From assembly GCF_004342175.1 (NCBI RefSeq), contig NZ_SMAO01000012.1, positions 1 through 64,000 on the forward strand: a DNA stretch of 64,000 nucleotides, written 5' to 3'. Shown here piece by piece: positions 7,971-17,506 of the stretch (positions are counted from its first letter, which is position 1; each line of letters opens with the position of its first letter). The position numbers and the translations under genes were made by a program. The stretch is from Thiobaca trueperi. Its GTDB lineage: Bacteria > Pseudomonadota > Gammaproteobacteria > Chromatiales > Chromatiaceae. The notes under the pieces are model-generated. The model made no database searches. It saw only the letters and a list, made by a program, of their open reading frames with translations, and was not told the origin of the DNA.

Positions 7971-8633
7971 ATGGACCGCAAGATTTTCCTATCCGTGCTG
8001 GGTGCGGCGATTCTGGGCTTCTTCGCCGTGCTGCTGCTGATGCCGCCGACGGTGGATGACGGCATCGACCGGCTGCCCTGGCGCATCGCTCAGGACGCAT
8101 CGGGCCGCACGCAGGTCTTCGGCTTCACGCTGGGTCAGACGACGCTCGCCGAGGTGCGCGAGGTCTTCGGCGAAACCGGCGAGATCAATCTCTTCCAGAC
8201 CCCGGACGCCGCTCAAGCCTATAGCGTCGAGGCCTTCTTCGAGCAGATCTATCTCAAGCGACTGCGCGCCGATTTCGTCATCACCCTGGATGTGGATCAG
8301 TCAACCCTGAGCGCCATGCATGATCGCGGGTTGCGCATCAGCCAGCTCGCCAGCGGCAGCAAAAAGGTCAAGCTGAACCCGCTGGACGCCGAGACCCTGG
8401 CCCGCCGACCCATCCGCAGCATCGGCTATCTGCCCAAGGCGCGTCTGGATCCGGCGCTGATCGAGCAGCGCTTCGGCGTGCCGACCGAGCGTCTGACCGA
8501 AACCAAAACCGGTATCGTCCACTGGCTCTATCCCGAACGCGGACTGGACATCGGGCGCGATCCCGCTGGTCATCTCATCATCCAGTACGTCAATCGGGAC
8601 GATTTCGCCCGGCTCAGGGCGCCGCTTGAATAG
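7971..8633 (+). CDS. Hypothetical membrane-anchored protein
   Basis: A 220-residue protein with an N-terminal hydrophobic segment (about residues 6-26) that could be an anchor or uncleaved signal, then a soluble periplasmic part. QVFGFTLGQTTLAEVREVFG near residue 50 resembles the small repeat of SmpA/BamE-like folds, but I would not assign the family. GGAG lies 11 nt before the ATG. No partner is evident; the polysaccharide locus begins 170 bp downstream. Confidence 0.6.
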   Translation: MDRKIFLSVLGAAILGFFAVLLLMPPTVDDGIDRLPWRIAQDASGRTQVFGFTLGQTTLAEVREVFGETGEINLFQTPDAAQAYSVEAFFEQIYLKRLRADFVITLDVDQSTLSAMHDRGLRISQLASGSKKVKLNPLDAETLARRPIRSIGYLPKARLDPALIEQRFGVPTERLTETKTGIVHWLYPERGLDIGRDPAGHLIIQYVNRDDFARLRAPLE

Positions 8634-8804
8634 TCCAACATCAAAGTGGGAATGATAGTTGATTTACACATACCGACTTGTCTGGCACAGAATAAAATTG
8701 CCCGTCGCAACGCTGATGCACCATAATCTCTGCTGGAAAACGATGGAATTTGGCTTTGCCTCTCGCTGGATGATTTGAACTCAACATCAAGGAGCCTAAA
8801 CACA

Positions 8805-9578
8805 ATGCGAAACTCTCTGTTTATCACGACACTTTCCGTTGCGCTGGCGGTGGCGACCCCGGTTTTTGTTCAGGCGCAGGGTGCAAACACGCCTGATGCA
8901 TCGTCCGCCACTCTCAATTCGCCGCTCACTGCGACCCAGATTGAGCAGGCCGTCAAAGACGGAAACCTGGAGGCGCTGCTTTCCAGTTGGCTTGGCGCCA
9001 ACCCGACGGCGGAGCAGTTGGCAGCGCTCAACACATTATTAACTGAGCTTGCGGCATCGAAACCCGCACTGGCGGCGCAGGTCGCTGTTGCAGCCGGATC
9101 CATCGCATCGACGCTGGCGGCTGACAATCCACAGGCGGCGATGTCAATCGCTGAGATGGCGATCGGCGTCATCAGTAACCCCGCTGTGATCGCCGCTGCT
9201 CCGAGCGTGGTCGGCGCAGCCACCGTCGCCCTGTCCGAGGCGAGCACGCTGGCGCAGCGTTCCGCCGAGGCCAAAGGGATCACGCTGGCTAACAGCGCTG
9301 CCGTTTCCAGTGCGCTGGCCGCGCTGGCGGCCAATCCAGCCGTGCTCAGCGCCACGCCGGATGTGGCTTCACAGATCCAGGGCGCGGTCGAACTGGCAAA
9401 CGCTCAGGCTGATCTTGCTGGCTTTGCCCCCGCAGCCGGTCCTGGAGCCGAGACTGGCGCAGCTGGTCCGACGAGCGGCGCAGGAACCTTGGGTTCCTCC
9501 AGCTTTGCATCATTCGGCAACATCAGTGGCGGCACTGGTAGCGGCGGTACCCAGACCCCGGCCAGTCCAGCCATCTAG
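8805..9578 (+). CDS. Ala-rich secreted protein at head of EPS locus
   Basis: 257 residues with a signal peptide ending near VFVQAQG. The mature protein is extremely rich in Ala, Ser and Leu, forms predicted amphipathic helices, and ends in a Gly/Ser/Thr-rich tail (SGGTGSGGTQTPASP). AAGGAG lies 8 to 9 nt before the ATG. I know no named family. It is the first gene of a co-directional run leading into the outer-membrane barrel and Wza/Wzc homologues, so it may be secreted or bind the polymer (inference). The 170 bp upstream probably hold the promoter, but I cannot pick a convincing one. Confidence 0.6.
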   Translation: MRNSLFITTLSVALAVATPVFVQAQGANTPDASSATLNSPLTATQIEQAVKDGNLEALLSSWLGANPTAEQLAALNTLLTELAASKPALAAQVAVAAGSIASTLAADNPQAAMSIAEMAIGVISNPAVIAAAPSVVGAATVALSEASTLAQRSAEAKGITLANSAAVSSALAALAANPAVLSATPDVASQIQGAVELANAQADLAGFAPAAGPGAETGAAGPTSGAGTLGSSSFASFGNISGGTGSGGTQTPASPAI

Positions 9579-9673
9579 CCGCCAGTCGCCTCGGCGACCC
9601 GTTCAAAATAGTCCCATGCGACCGGCGCGGCTTTCCCGCGCGCCGGCCGCCTTGGATCAAGGAGTCTTGAACA

Positions 9674-10957
9674 ATGAAGCAATGGATCCGTTCGTCTGTA
9701 ACCCTTGGCCTGTCTCTGCTGAGTTATTCGGTCGTTGCCCAGGAATTACCTCCCGATCAGGGCGTGCGGGAAAACATCGATTATTCCAAAAGCGTTGCCA
9801 AGCGTCCGGTCGAGGCCTATGGCGCGACCTCGATCCGGCTCGGCGCCTGGCAGCTTTTTCCGGGCATCGAACTCGCCGAGACCTACGACAGCAATATCTA
9901 CGCCACCGAAGACGCTGAAGAGAGCGACTTCATCACCATCCTCAAGCCGCGCGCCAAACTCCAGTCCGATTGGTCGGTGCATCAGATCAACCTGGAGGTC
10001 GGCGGTGACTTCGGTTTCTACAAGCAATTCACGGATGAGAACTATCAGGACTATTACGCCAGCAACACCAACAAATTTGAGGTCCGTCGTGGCACCAATC
10101 TGCTCACGGAACTCCTCTACCGGCACGCCCATGAGCCGCGCGATTCGGCTGATAACATCGGCGCCGCCGCTGAGCCGGTCGTTTACGATCTGTTGCGAGG
10201 CGGGCTTGGTGTTGAGCATCGGGTAGGTGTGCTCGGGCTGCGTGTCGATGGCCTGGTCGATGACATCAAATACGAAAACAGCCCGCGCTTTGGCGGTGGA
10301 ACCATTGACAACTCAACGCGCGACCGTGTTGTTCTCGATGGCGGTCTGCGACTCAGCTATCAGCGTGTCCCCGGCAATGAAGCCTATTTCAGCGCCCGCC
10401 TCAAAGATGTCAACTATGACGATCCGACCAAATACGGTGGACCGGATCGCGATAACTGGGGCTACAATCTCACGCTTGGCGTGAAAAAGAATGTCAGCGA
10501 TCTCTGGGTGGTCGGCGGCTATCTGGGCTATGCGCCGAGCTTTTATGCCGATGACTCATTAACGGATGTGACTGGCGGCAAAGCGTTCGTGATCGGCGGT
10601 GATCTGCTCTGGAATCCCACCTCACTCACCTCGGTGATCGGCAACCTGGATCGTCGCAGCGAGGAAACCACCGAATCCGGCGCATCCGCGCTGATCAACA
10701 CCTCGGTGTCACTGAGGGTCGAGCATAAACTGATGCGGACGCTCCTGCTCGACACCCGCCTCGGCTTCATTGATGGCGAGTACGATGGTTCATCCAGAAA
10801 GGACAAGACCTATGCTGCCGGACTGGGTCTGTCGTATTTCTTTACCCGGCTGGTCAGCCTGCGCGCTGCCTATGATTTCAGTGAACGCGACAGCTCAGAA
10901 GCCGGCAGCAGCTATGTTAAACACCTGGCTTCGCTTCAGCTTCGTCTGAACTATTGA
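9674..10957 (+). CDS. Outer-membrane beta-barrel protein of EPS locus
   Basis: 427 residues with a signal peptide ending near VVAQE. The rest is alternating beta strands typical of the putative beta-barrel porin 2 class (PF10082), ending in LASLQLRLNY with a terminal aromatic residue as in many barrel proteins. AAGGAG lies upstream of the ATG. Such barrels commonly accompany Wza/Wzc-type genes and are thought to help polymer pass the outer membrane. It sits 13 bp before the export-protein gene. Confidence 0.8.
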   Translation: MKQWIRSSVTLGLSLLSYSVVAQELPPDQGVRENIDYSKSVAKRPVEAYGATSIRLGAWQLFPGIELAETYDSNIYATEDAEESDFITILKPRAKLQSDWSVHQINLEVGGDFGFYKQFTDENYQDYYASNTNKFEVRRGTNLLTELLYRHAHEPRDSADNIGAAAEPVVYDLLRGGLGVEHRVGVLGLRVDGLVDDIKYENSPRFGGGTIDNSTRDRVVLDGGLRLSYQRVPGNEAYFSARLKDVNYDDPTKYGGPDRDNWGYNLTLGVKKNVSDLWVVGGYLGYAPSFYADDSLTDVTGGKAFVIGGDLLWNPTSLTSVIGNLDRRSEETTESGASALINTSVSLRVEHKLMRTLLLDTRLGFIDGEYDGSSRKDKTYAAGLGLSYFFTRLVSLRAAYDFSERDSSEAGSSYVKHLASLQLRLNY

Positions 10958-10970
10958 TGACTGCCAACTC

Positions 10971-11510
10971 ATGGAAAAACCGATGCGGACGATTCTTTAT
11001 TTTCTGACAGCCGTCCTGATTGCCGGCGCGACCTGGTCATCTCAGACGCTCGCCCAGACACAGGACTACAAGCTTGGCCCCGGCGACAAGATCCGCATCA
11101 CCGTCTTTGGCGAACCCTATCTGTCCGGCGAGTTCAACATCAACGCAAACGGTACGGTTTCGCTCCCACTCATTGAGCCGGTGGCGGTACAGGGGCTGTC
11201 GCTCGTCGAAACCGAGGCGCTGATCAAGCAAAAACTCTCCGCCGGATTCATGGAAGATCCCAAGGTCAGCGTCGATATTCTCGACTATCGCCCATTCTTC
11301 ATCATTGGAGAGGTCATCAAGCCGGGCAGTTACCCCTATGTCGCGGACATGACCGTTCTGCACGCCGTCGCCATTGCCGGTGGTTTCACGCCGCGTGCAG
11401 CCAAGAAAAAAATCTTCATCCAGCGCGGCGCGCAGGAGGGGATTCCGGTACAGAACAGTACGATTGTGCAGCCGGGCGACATCATCACCGTGGAAGAACG
11501 CTTCTTCTAA
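10971..11510 (+). CDS. Polysaccharide export protein (Wza-like)
   Basis: 179 residues. A signal peptide ends near TLAQT, followed by a Poly_export domain (YKLGPGDKIRITVFGEPYLS, then VSLPLIEPVAVQGLS) and an SLBB domain (FFIIGEVIKPGSYPYVADM). It is about half the length of E. coli Wza. There is no Cys in the signal region, so it is not lipidated in the usual way. The short form is typical of loci where a separate barrel spans the outer membrane, as with the preceding gene. An alternative ATG four codons in is possible. Confidence 0.85.
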   Translation: MEKPMRTILYFLTAVLIAGATWSSQTLAQTQDYKLGPGDKIRITVFGEPYLSGEFNINANGTVSLPLIEPVAVQGLSLVETEALIKQKLSAGFMEDPKVSVDILDYRPFFIIGEVIKPGSYPYVADMTVLHAVAIAGGFTPRAAKKKIFIQRGAQEGIPVQNSTIVQPGDIITVEERFF

Positions 11511-11537
11511 ACCGCCTGACGGATTTTTCCTGACCCA

Positions 11538-13814
11538 ATGCAATGGAGTGATGACAAGGTGACGCCCGGTGTGCCGATTCAGTACGAGGTTGTCGAGACA
11601 GACGCCGATCTCATCGATATCAAAGAACTTCTTCGCACCATCTGGCGTCGCCGGGGTGTCATCATTGGCTCGGTGCTGTTCATTTCCAGCATCGCCCTGC
11701 TGTTCACCCTGCAACTGACGCCGCGTTACACCGCCTCGGCACTGCTGACGCTGCAAACGCGCAATGAATCGGTCGTCGATATTCAGGCCGTCATGTCGGG
11801 ACTGTCCGCCGACGCCAGCGTCATCCGCACCGAACTCGATGTCATCTCTTCGCGCCGGTTGATCGGCAAGCTGGTCGATAAACTGCAATTGACGAAAGAC
11901 CCCGAGTTCAACGCCGCACTGCGCGAAAAAAATCCCCTGGCGCTGGCGCTCAATCCCAAAACCTATCTCTCGCATGACTGGCTGCTGGCGCTCGGTATCG
12001 TCACCGAGGATGAAGCACTCCTGACCGAAGCGGAGCGGGCCGCCCTGGAACAGGCGGCGGTTGTGGATCAGGTGACGGAAGCACTCTCGACCTCGAATCC
12101 AAAACTCTCCTATACGATCAGGATTGGATTCGAATCCGAAAGCGCCGCCAAGGCCGCGCTTCTGACCAACACCCTGGCCGAGCTTTATCTCACCGACCAG
12201 CTCGAAGCCAAATTCGAGGCCACGCAGCGCGCCACCGACTGGCTCAGCGAGCGGATCGGCGACCTGAAAGAGCGCGTGCTGACCGCCGAGAACGCCGTTC
12301 AAGCCTTCCGTGAGCAGAACGAAATCATCCAATCGGGCAATCAGGGCACCGTTGGCGAGCAGCAGCTTGCCGAGCTCAATGTCCAGCTCATTACCGCGCA
12401 AACCAATCTGGCCGAGGCCGAGGCGCGCTACAGCCAGGTCCAGGCGCAGGTTGGCAGGCGCAACAGCGCCGCCTCCCTGGGTGAGGTGCTGAAATCACCG
12501 CTCATCCAGCGTTTGGGCGAACAGGAGGCCGAAGTCCGTCGCAAACAGGCCGAAATCTCCAAACGCTATGGCCCGCGCCATCCGGATACCGTCAATATCA
12601 ATGCGGAACTCAGCGATATCCGCGCCAAAATCGCGGAAGAGGTCAGCAAGGTCACCAACAGCGTCGAAAACGAGGTCCGCGTGTCGCGGGCGCGGGTCAC
12701 GACCCTGTCGCAAAAACTTGAAGAGCTGAAGCGGGAGAGCACCGGGGTCGAAAAGGCGCGGGTCCAGCTTCGCGAACTGGAGCGCGAGGCTGAGTCCGGC
12801 CGCGTGCTGCTCGAAACCTTCCTCTCCCGTTTCAAGGAGACCTCGAACCAGAATGACCTTCAGCAGGCGGATGCCCGCATCATCTCCAAGGCGGAAACGC
12901 CGGTCGAGTCATCCTTTCCCAAGACCAGGCTGATCCTCGCCGTCGCCCTGGTTCTGTCGCTGATGGTCGGGCTCGGGCTCGCGTTTCTGCTGGAGGCGCT
13001 GGATAACGGCTACCGCGCCCTGGAACATCTACAGAAGATAAATAAAATCAAAGGTCTCGGAATGATTCCGAGACTGACGAACCTGAAGCTCAAAGGCTCG
13101 AAACCATTTCAGTATGCCCTGAACAAGCCCACGTCGGCGTATTCCGAATCGCTGCGATCCGTTTATACCTCGCTCATGTTCGGCCATCCGGGCGACAGCA
13201 AGCCCAAAACCATCCTGGTGACGTCCTCGCTGCCTGGTGAAGGCAAGACCACCTTTTGTCTGAGTCTGGCGCTGCTGCTCGCGCGGGCCGGGAATCTCAG
13301 GGTGCTCTATATCGAAGCTGACCTGAGACGTGCAAATGTGGGCAAGGCCATGGCCGAGCTTGACGCAACCAAACCTTCGCTGTCGCAGTATCTGGTCGAA
13401 ACCGGGCACAGGTGGCAGGACTGTCTCGTCACGGACAAGACCTCTGCGCTCGACATCATCTTGGCCCGTGGCAAAATCGATAATCCGCAGGCGCTCCTGC
13501 AATCGGACAAAATGCGCAGTCTGCTGCGCGAGGCGTCCGAGCAGTACGATCTCATCATCATCGACACCCCGCCGTTGCTGGCGGTGTCGGATGCCGTGGT
13601 GCTGAGCCATGTGGTCGATGCCGTCGTCTTCGTCGTCAAATGGGAATCGACGGCGCGGGATGCGGTCAGGAATGCGCTCGATCTCCTGCGCAAGGCCGGT
13701 GCGCCACTGGGTGGCGCGGTGCTGACCCAGGTGGACATCAAAAAACACGCCTATTACGGATATGGCGATTACGCCTCCTATTACGGGCGTTACGGCGACT
13801 ATTACGCCAACTGA
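11538..13814 (+). CDS. Wzc-like chain-length regulator and tyrosine kinase
   Basis: 758 residues in one polypeptide. A Wzz domain with a first membrane helix lies near residues 40-60, a long coiled coil at about 210-450, and a second membrane helix near 465-485. The BY-kinase domain runs from about 530, with Walker A SSLPGEGKTTF, Walker A' LYIEADLRR and Walker B LIIIDTPPLL. The C terminus is a Tyr cluster (AYYGYGDYASYYGRYGDYY), the autophosphorylation tail. These proteins control polymer length and export with the Wza partner. Full-length, with all kinase motifs intact. Confidence 0.92.
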   Translation: MQWSDDKVTPGVPIQYEVVETDADLIDIKELLRTIWRRRGVIIGSVLFISSIALLFTLQLTPRYTASALLTLQTRNESVVDIQAVMSGLSADASVIRTELDVISSRRLIGKLVDKLQLTKDPEFNAALREKNPLALALNPKTYLSHDWLLALGIVTEDEALLTEAERAALEQAAVVDQVTEALSTSNPKLSYTIRIGFESESAAKAALLTNTLAELYLTDQLEAKFEATQRATDWLSERIGDLKERVLTAENAVQAFREQNEIIQSGNQGTVGEQQLAELNVQLITAQTNLAEAEARYSQVQAQVGRRNSAASLGEVLKSPLIQRLGEQEAEVRRKQAEISKRYGPRHPDTVNINAELSDIRAKIAEEVSKVTNSVENEVRVSRARVTTLSQKLEELKRESTGVEKARVQLRELEREAESGRVLLETFLSRFKETSNQNDLQQADARIISKAETPVESSFPKTRLILAVALVLSLMVGLGLAFLLEALDNGYRALEHLQKINKIKGLGMIPRLTNLKLKGSKPFQYALNKPTSAYSESLRSVYTSLMFGHPGDSKPKTILVTSSLPGEGKTTFCLSLALLLARAGNLRVLYIEADLRRANVGKAMAELDATKPSLSQYLVETGHRWQDCLVTDKTSALDIILARGKIDNPQALLQSDKMRSLLREASEQYDLIIIDTPPLLAVSDAVVLSHVVDAVVFVVKWESTARDAVRNALDLLRKAGAPLGGAVLTQVDIKKHAYYGYGDYASYYGRYGDYYAN

Positions 13815-13820
13815 TGCGCC

Positions 13821-14543
13821 ATGCGAAACGCGCATCCCTCATCGGTCTGGACCCTCCGGGACACGCTTCAGGGCTCGCTGCTGAGTCTCGTCGCTGTGGC
13901 TCTGCTGGCCAGCGCCGGTTTCGGTCTGACCAGGGAACTGACCCGGATCCCCGCCAATCGCTATTTCGCACTGCATGACACCCAGTTGGAGGCCGGCGAA
14001 GAACGCCACCTGCACAAGGCCGCTGAACTCTATGCCCGGATGCCGGCCTGGACACAGGGAGCGGTCGAGCAGCGCCGGCTTGGTTTTCTGCGGTTGATGG
14101 AGCACAAAAATCAGGCATCCGCGCCGACAGCCCAAACGGATGCTCAGGCAGAGATCGTGCAGATTCTCACCGCCAGTCTGCGGCAGGAACCCGTTCATCC
14201 ACTGACCTGGGCCTATCTGGCGGAAGCCGACATCATGCGCCGTGGCGATCTGTCGCAAGCCCTGCGCTATCTCAAGCAATCCTATCGAGTGGCGCTGATC
14301 GAGCCGGACTTTTTCTTTTACCGTCTGGATCTGGCCCTGCAATGCCGGGCCGTCTGGGATGCCGCCTTTCTGGATGTGATCAGGACCGAAATCAAATCGC
14401 TGTTTCCAGAGTCTGGAACCAACCCGAATACCCAGCCATTCATTCGCGCGATCAAGTCCGATCCTCGGTTGATGGCCTTTGTGACGCGAATCCTCAAGCC
14501 GGATGAAGGCGTATTCCAACGCTTTGAGGCGAAATTGAGGTGA
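13821..14543 (+). CDS. Membrane-anchored TPR-like protein of EPS locus
   Basis: 240 residues. One N-terminal membrane helix (about 17-36) is followed by an alpha-helical periplasmic domain with TPR-like helix pairs, for example HPLTWAYLAEADIMRRGDLS and ALRYLKQSYRVALIEPDFF. It begins 6 nt after the kinase gene. Similar TPR proteins often lie beside O-antigen polymerases and assembly kinases. I cannot assign a specific family. Confidence 0.65.
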   Translation: MRNAHPSSVWTLRDTLQGSLLSLVAVALLASAGFGLTRELTRIPANRYFALHDTQLEAGEERHLHKAAELYARMPAWTQGAVEQRRLGFLRLMEHKNQASAPTAQTDAQAEIVQILTASLRQEPVHPLTWAYLAEADIMRRGDLSQALRYLKQSYRVALIEPDFFFYRLDLALQCRAVWDAAFLDVIRTEIKSLFPESGTNPNTQPFIRAIKSDPRLMAFVTRILKPDEGVFQRFEAKLR

Positions 14544-14560
14544 TTTCCGGTATGCCCACT

Positions 14561-14586
14561 GTAGGGGCGATTTAAATCGCCCCTAC
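14561..14586. terminator. 26-bp perfect palindrome, copy 2
   Basis: Identical to the palindrome at 5286-5311. It lies 17 nt after the stop of the TPR-like gene, and a second hairpin (14593-14631) follows. Together they could end or attenuate the first EPS transcript before the initiating transferase gene. Confidence 0.65.
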
Positions 14587-14592
14587 AAACTC

Positions 14593-14631
14593 CCGCCAGG
14601 GGAGGGGCGATTCATCTCCCTCCCCTGGCGG
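14593..14631. repeat. GC-rich hairpin (CCCTCCCC type)
   Basis: 14-bp arms CCGCCAGGGGAGGG and CCCTCCCCTGGCGG around an 11-nt loop. Related hairpins occur at 18538-18562 and 59909-59931. Confidence 0.7.
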
Positions 14632-14703
14632 GGGAGGGCCGGGGAGAGAGGGCCGAGCCCATACGCCGAGTGATCTTTAATCTGATTGAACAGGGACTGC
14701 TGA

Positions 14704-16167
14704 ATGAATACAGGAATCATCGAAGCGAGACATGAAAAACGGCAATCCGCCCATCGCGGCAACGCCATCCATCTTTATTTCCATTTGTATCTGTATTTTC
14801 TGGACATGGCCGCGCTGATCGTCAGCTCGCTCGTCGTCTATGTTTTATTGGACATCTCAAGCTCACCGGAAACCTGGCTGCGCTATGGTCTCGCCGTCAC
14901 GCTGACAATGTTGGCCTACAGCGTGTTCGGTTTTGCCAACGGTCTCTACGACTGGCACCGTTTCCACCAGCAGATCAAACAGCCCTACGTTGCCTTTGGC
15001 GGCATCATCTTCGGCTTTGGCGCACTGATCCTCGTCATCTTCGCCTTCAAGATCACGGCGGATTATTCACGGCTCTGGCTGGGATTCTGGTTGCTCACCT
15101 TCGCCGGCTATATCCTGATCAGCCGCGTGGTTCTGGTCTGGCATCTGTCCAGTCCTGCTTCCCGGAACGTGCGACGCCGTCAGGCCATCATTCTGGGGGC
15201 CGGTGAGAATGGCCGCGAGGTGCTGGATCACCTGATCCGGTTCGACGATCAGGACATTCGTGTCATCGGTTTTCTGGACGACCGCATGACCCGGCTCTCA
15301 GACTCCTATCGCGGCGTTCCCGTGCTGGGGGCGACACCCCTGGCGGAGTCGCTGATCTGCGAGCAGGGCATCGATCTCATCATCATGGCGCTGCCCTGGA
15401 CCGCGCATGAGCGGATCGACGGTCTGCTGCAGAAACTCTCATCCTGGGCGGTGGACATCTATATGGCCCCGGACAAACTGGGCCTGAGGTACGCCGACCG
15501 TCCGGTGCTCCGCGTCGGCGGCATGCATGTCCTGAGTCTCAAAGACCGCCCCATCAGCGACTGGAATGCTGTCGTCAAACGCATTGAGGATCTTTGTCTC
15601 GTGATCCCGGCGCTCGTTTTGCTCTCGCCTCTCATGGTCATCGTCGCGCTTGCGATCAGGATTGAATCCAGAGGGCCGGTGCTTTTTGTCCAGGATCGCT
15701 ACGGTTTCAACAATAATCTGATCAAGGTCTATAAGTTTCGCTCAATGTATACCGAGATGACCGATCATCATTGTGAGCGCCAGACCGTCAAAAACGACCC
15801 GCGTGTCACCCGAGTTGGGCGTTTCATTCGCTACACCAGCATTGATGAATTGCCGCAGTTATTCAATGTGATTCAGGGCAGTATGTCGGTTGTCGGGCCG
15901 CGTCCACATGCCAAGGGTACGAAGTCGGAGGGGCGTCTTTTGGAAGACGTGGTCAGCGAATACGCCAGCCGCCACCGCGTCAAACCCGGCATCACCGGCT
16001 GGGCGCAATGCAATGGCTGGCGTGGTGAGACCGATACGTGCGAAAAGATCGTCAAACGGGTCGAACATGATCTCTTTTATATCGAAAACTGGAGTGTCTT
16101 TCTGGACATTCTGATTATCGTCAAGACCCTGCTGCTGTTATTCAAAAAACAGGAAAACGCCTATTAA
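14704..16167 (+). CDS. Undecaprenyl-phosphate sugar-1-phosphate transferase (WcaJ-like)
   Basis: 487 residues. The N-terminal third carries four membrane helices (about 25-135). A nucleotide-sugar-like domain with GAGENGREVLDHLIR follows near 165-180. A further membrane helix precedes the conserved catalytic end, with VYKFRSMYTEM, RVTRVGRFIRYTSIDELPQL and GSMSVVGPRPHA. This enzyme loads the first sugar, usually glucose or galactose phosphate, onto the lipid carrier at the inner membrane and so starts the repeat unit. The start is uncertain, since no strong ribosome site is seen. Confidence 0.9.
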   Translation: MNTGIIEARHEKRQSAHRGNAIHLYFHLYLYFLDMAALIVSSLVVYVLLDISSSPETWLRYGLAVTLTMLAYSVFGFANGLYDWHRFHQQIKQPYVAFGGIIFGFGALILVIFAFKITADYSRLWLGFWLLTFAGYILISRVVLVWHLSSPASRNVRRRQAIILGAGENGREVLDHLIRFDDQDIRVIGFLDDRMTRLSDSYRGVPVLGATPLAESLICEQGIDLIIMALPWTAHERIDGLLQKLSSWAVDIYMAPDKLGLRYADRPVLRVGGMHVLSLKDRPISDWNAVVKRIEDLCLVIPALVLLSPLMVIVALAIRIESRGPVLFVQDRYGFNNNLIKVYKFRSMYTEMTDHHCERQTVKNDPRVTRVGRFIRYTSIDELPQLFNVIQGSMSVVGPRPHAKGTKSEGRLLEDVVSEYASRHRVKPGITGWAQCNGWRGETDTCEKIVKRVEHDLFYIENWSVFLDILIIVKTLLLLFKKQENAY

Positions 16168-16255
16168 ACCGCTGGCTCCTACGCTCCAGAGATTGGGCAA
16201 AAATTCCGCGACATCCCCGCGCTCTGGCTTGGAAACGAAACAAAGCAGGATACAG

Positions 16256-17506
16256 ATGCATACTGAGGAACCGCCCAAGCACATCGTGATCGTGTCGCTG
16301 CTCTATTGGCCCGAAAAGACCGGCAGCGCGCCCCCTGTGCAGCAAACAGCCGAAATCCTCGCCCATTCCGGCTATCGGGTGACCGTGCTGACCGCGCGAC
16401 CTTCTTATCCCGAGTGCGTGGTTTTCCCTGCGTATCGCGATGGATCCAGAGACATCGAGCAGCACCAGGGCGTCTCCATCGTCCGCTTCGCCGTCGCCCC
16501 GCAGCATCCCGGCGGCGGGGCGCTGTCACGCCTGAAAACCGAACTGCCCTTTGCACTTCGGGCCTGGTGGTCTCTGCTCCGGCGTCCGTGTCCCGATGCC
16601 GTCATCGCCGTCTGTCCCAGTATTCTGGCCGTCGGCGCCATGCTGCTGTCGGTCTCCAGTCGCGTACAACGCCTGGCTGTGATGCACGATCTGCAATCCG
16701 GGCTCGCCCGTTCTCTGGGCATCGTCCGTCAGGGGCTGACGATCCGACTGCTCGAAGGTCTTGAGCGCCTGATCCTGAATCGGGTGCAGCGCATCGTGAC
16801 ACTCTCGGACGCAATGGCAGACGCTATCCGAGCGATTGGCGTGACCGCTCCCATCGACATCATCCCGCCCACGGTGGATGACGATCTCATCCAGCCGCAG
16901 CCGGAAAACCCCGGCCCCATCACACTCCTGTACAGCGGCAACATTGGACGCAAACAGGGGCTGGAACAACTCATCGACCTCGCCGGGCATCTCCAGCAGC
17001 GACAGCTTGACGCCATGCTCATCATTCGCGGCGACGGCAACTACCGCGAGGAACTCCAGCGGCTCGCGCAGGAACGCGCGCTCAACAATCTGCGCTTCGA
17101 GCCACTGCTCCCAGTCGATCAACTGTCCGCCGGACTGGCCCAGGGACACATTCATCTGGTCCCCCAGAACCCCGCTGGCGCCGCCTTTGCGGTGCCGAGC
17201 AAAATCTATTCGATCATGGCGGCGGGGCGGACATTCGTTTGTACGGCTGAGGTGGATTCGCCGCTCGATCGGTTGCGTGTGGAGTCGGACGCCTTCGTCA
17301 TCTGTCCGCCCAACCGGGCCGAGGCGCTCGCTGAGGTGGTCGAGCGGTTGATGGCGGATCCGGGCGAGCGTGCCCGCCTGGGGCGGAATGGGCGGGCCTA
17401 TGTCGAGCGGTGCGCTGGACGCAGCGCGGCGGCCCGCGCTTACCGAACCCTGGTCGATGAGGCACTGCCGGCGCACGTCAACGGAACGGAGCCGGAGTCC
17501 GCATGA
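16256..17506 (+). CDS. Glycosyltransferase family 4 (WcaI-like)
   Basis: 416 residues with a GT-B fold. The N-terminal domain opens IVIVSLLYWPEKTGSAPPVQ. The C-terminal nucleotide-sugar domain has LLYSGNIGRKQGLEQLIDLA and VPQNPAGAAFAVPSKIYSIM, typical of WcaI-like transferases. The ATG at 16256 with nearby AGGA is preferred over a TTG 21 codons upstream. It adds a sugar to the lipid-linked repeat in the cytoplasm. Its stop overlaps the start of an Rpn nuclease gene by 4 nt. A second copy of its last ~60 codons lies at 19628. Confidence 0.88.
   Translation: MHTEEPPKHIVIVSLLYWPEKTGSAPPVQQTAEILAHSGYRVTVLTARPSYPECVVFPAYRDGSRDIEQHQGVSIVRFAVAPQHPGGGALSRLKTELPFALRAWWSLLRRPCPDAVIAVCPSILAVGAMLLSVSSRVQRLAVMHDLQSGLARSLGIVRQGLTIRLLEGLERLILNRVQRIVTLSDAMADAIRAIGVTAPIDIIPPTVDDDLIQPQPENPGPITLLYSGNIGRKQGLEQLIDLAGHLQQRQLDAMLIIRGDGNYREELQRLAQERALNNLRFEPLLPVDQLSAGLAQGHIHLVPQNPAGAAFAVPSKIYSIMAAGRTFVCTAEVDSPLDRLRVESDAFVICPPNRAEALAEVVERLMADPGERARLGRNGRAYVERCAGRSAAARAYRTLVDEALPAHVNGTEPESA

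Noticed and set aside
8670-8705. TGGCACAGAATAAAATTGC upstream of the EPS locus as a sigma-54 promoter
   Set aside because: There are nine bases between TGGCAC and TTGC instead of about five, so it does not fit the consensus.
11037-12401. 454-codon minus-strand frame under the Wza and Wzc genes
   Set aside because: It is the antisense of two clear families with GC-rich third positions; its Gly/Asp/Arg/His/Gln-rich content is typical of shadow frames.
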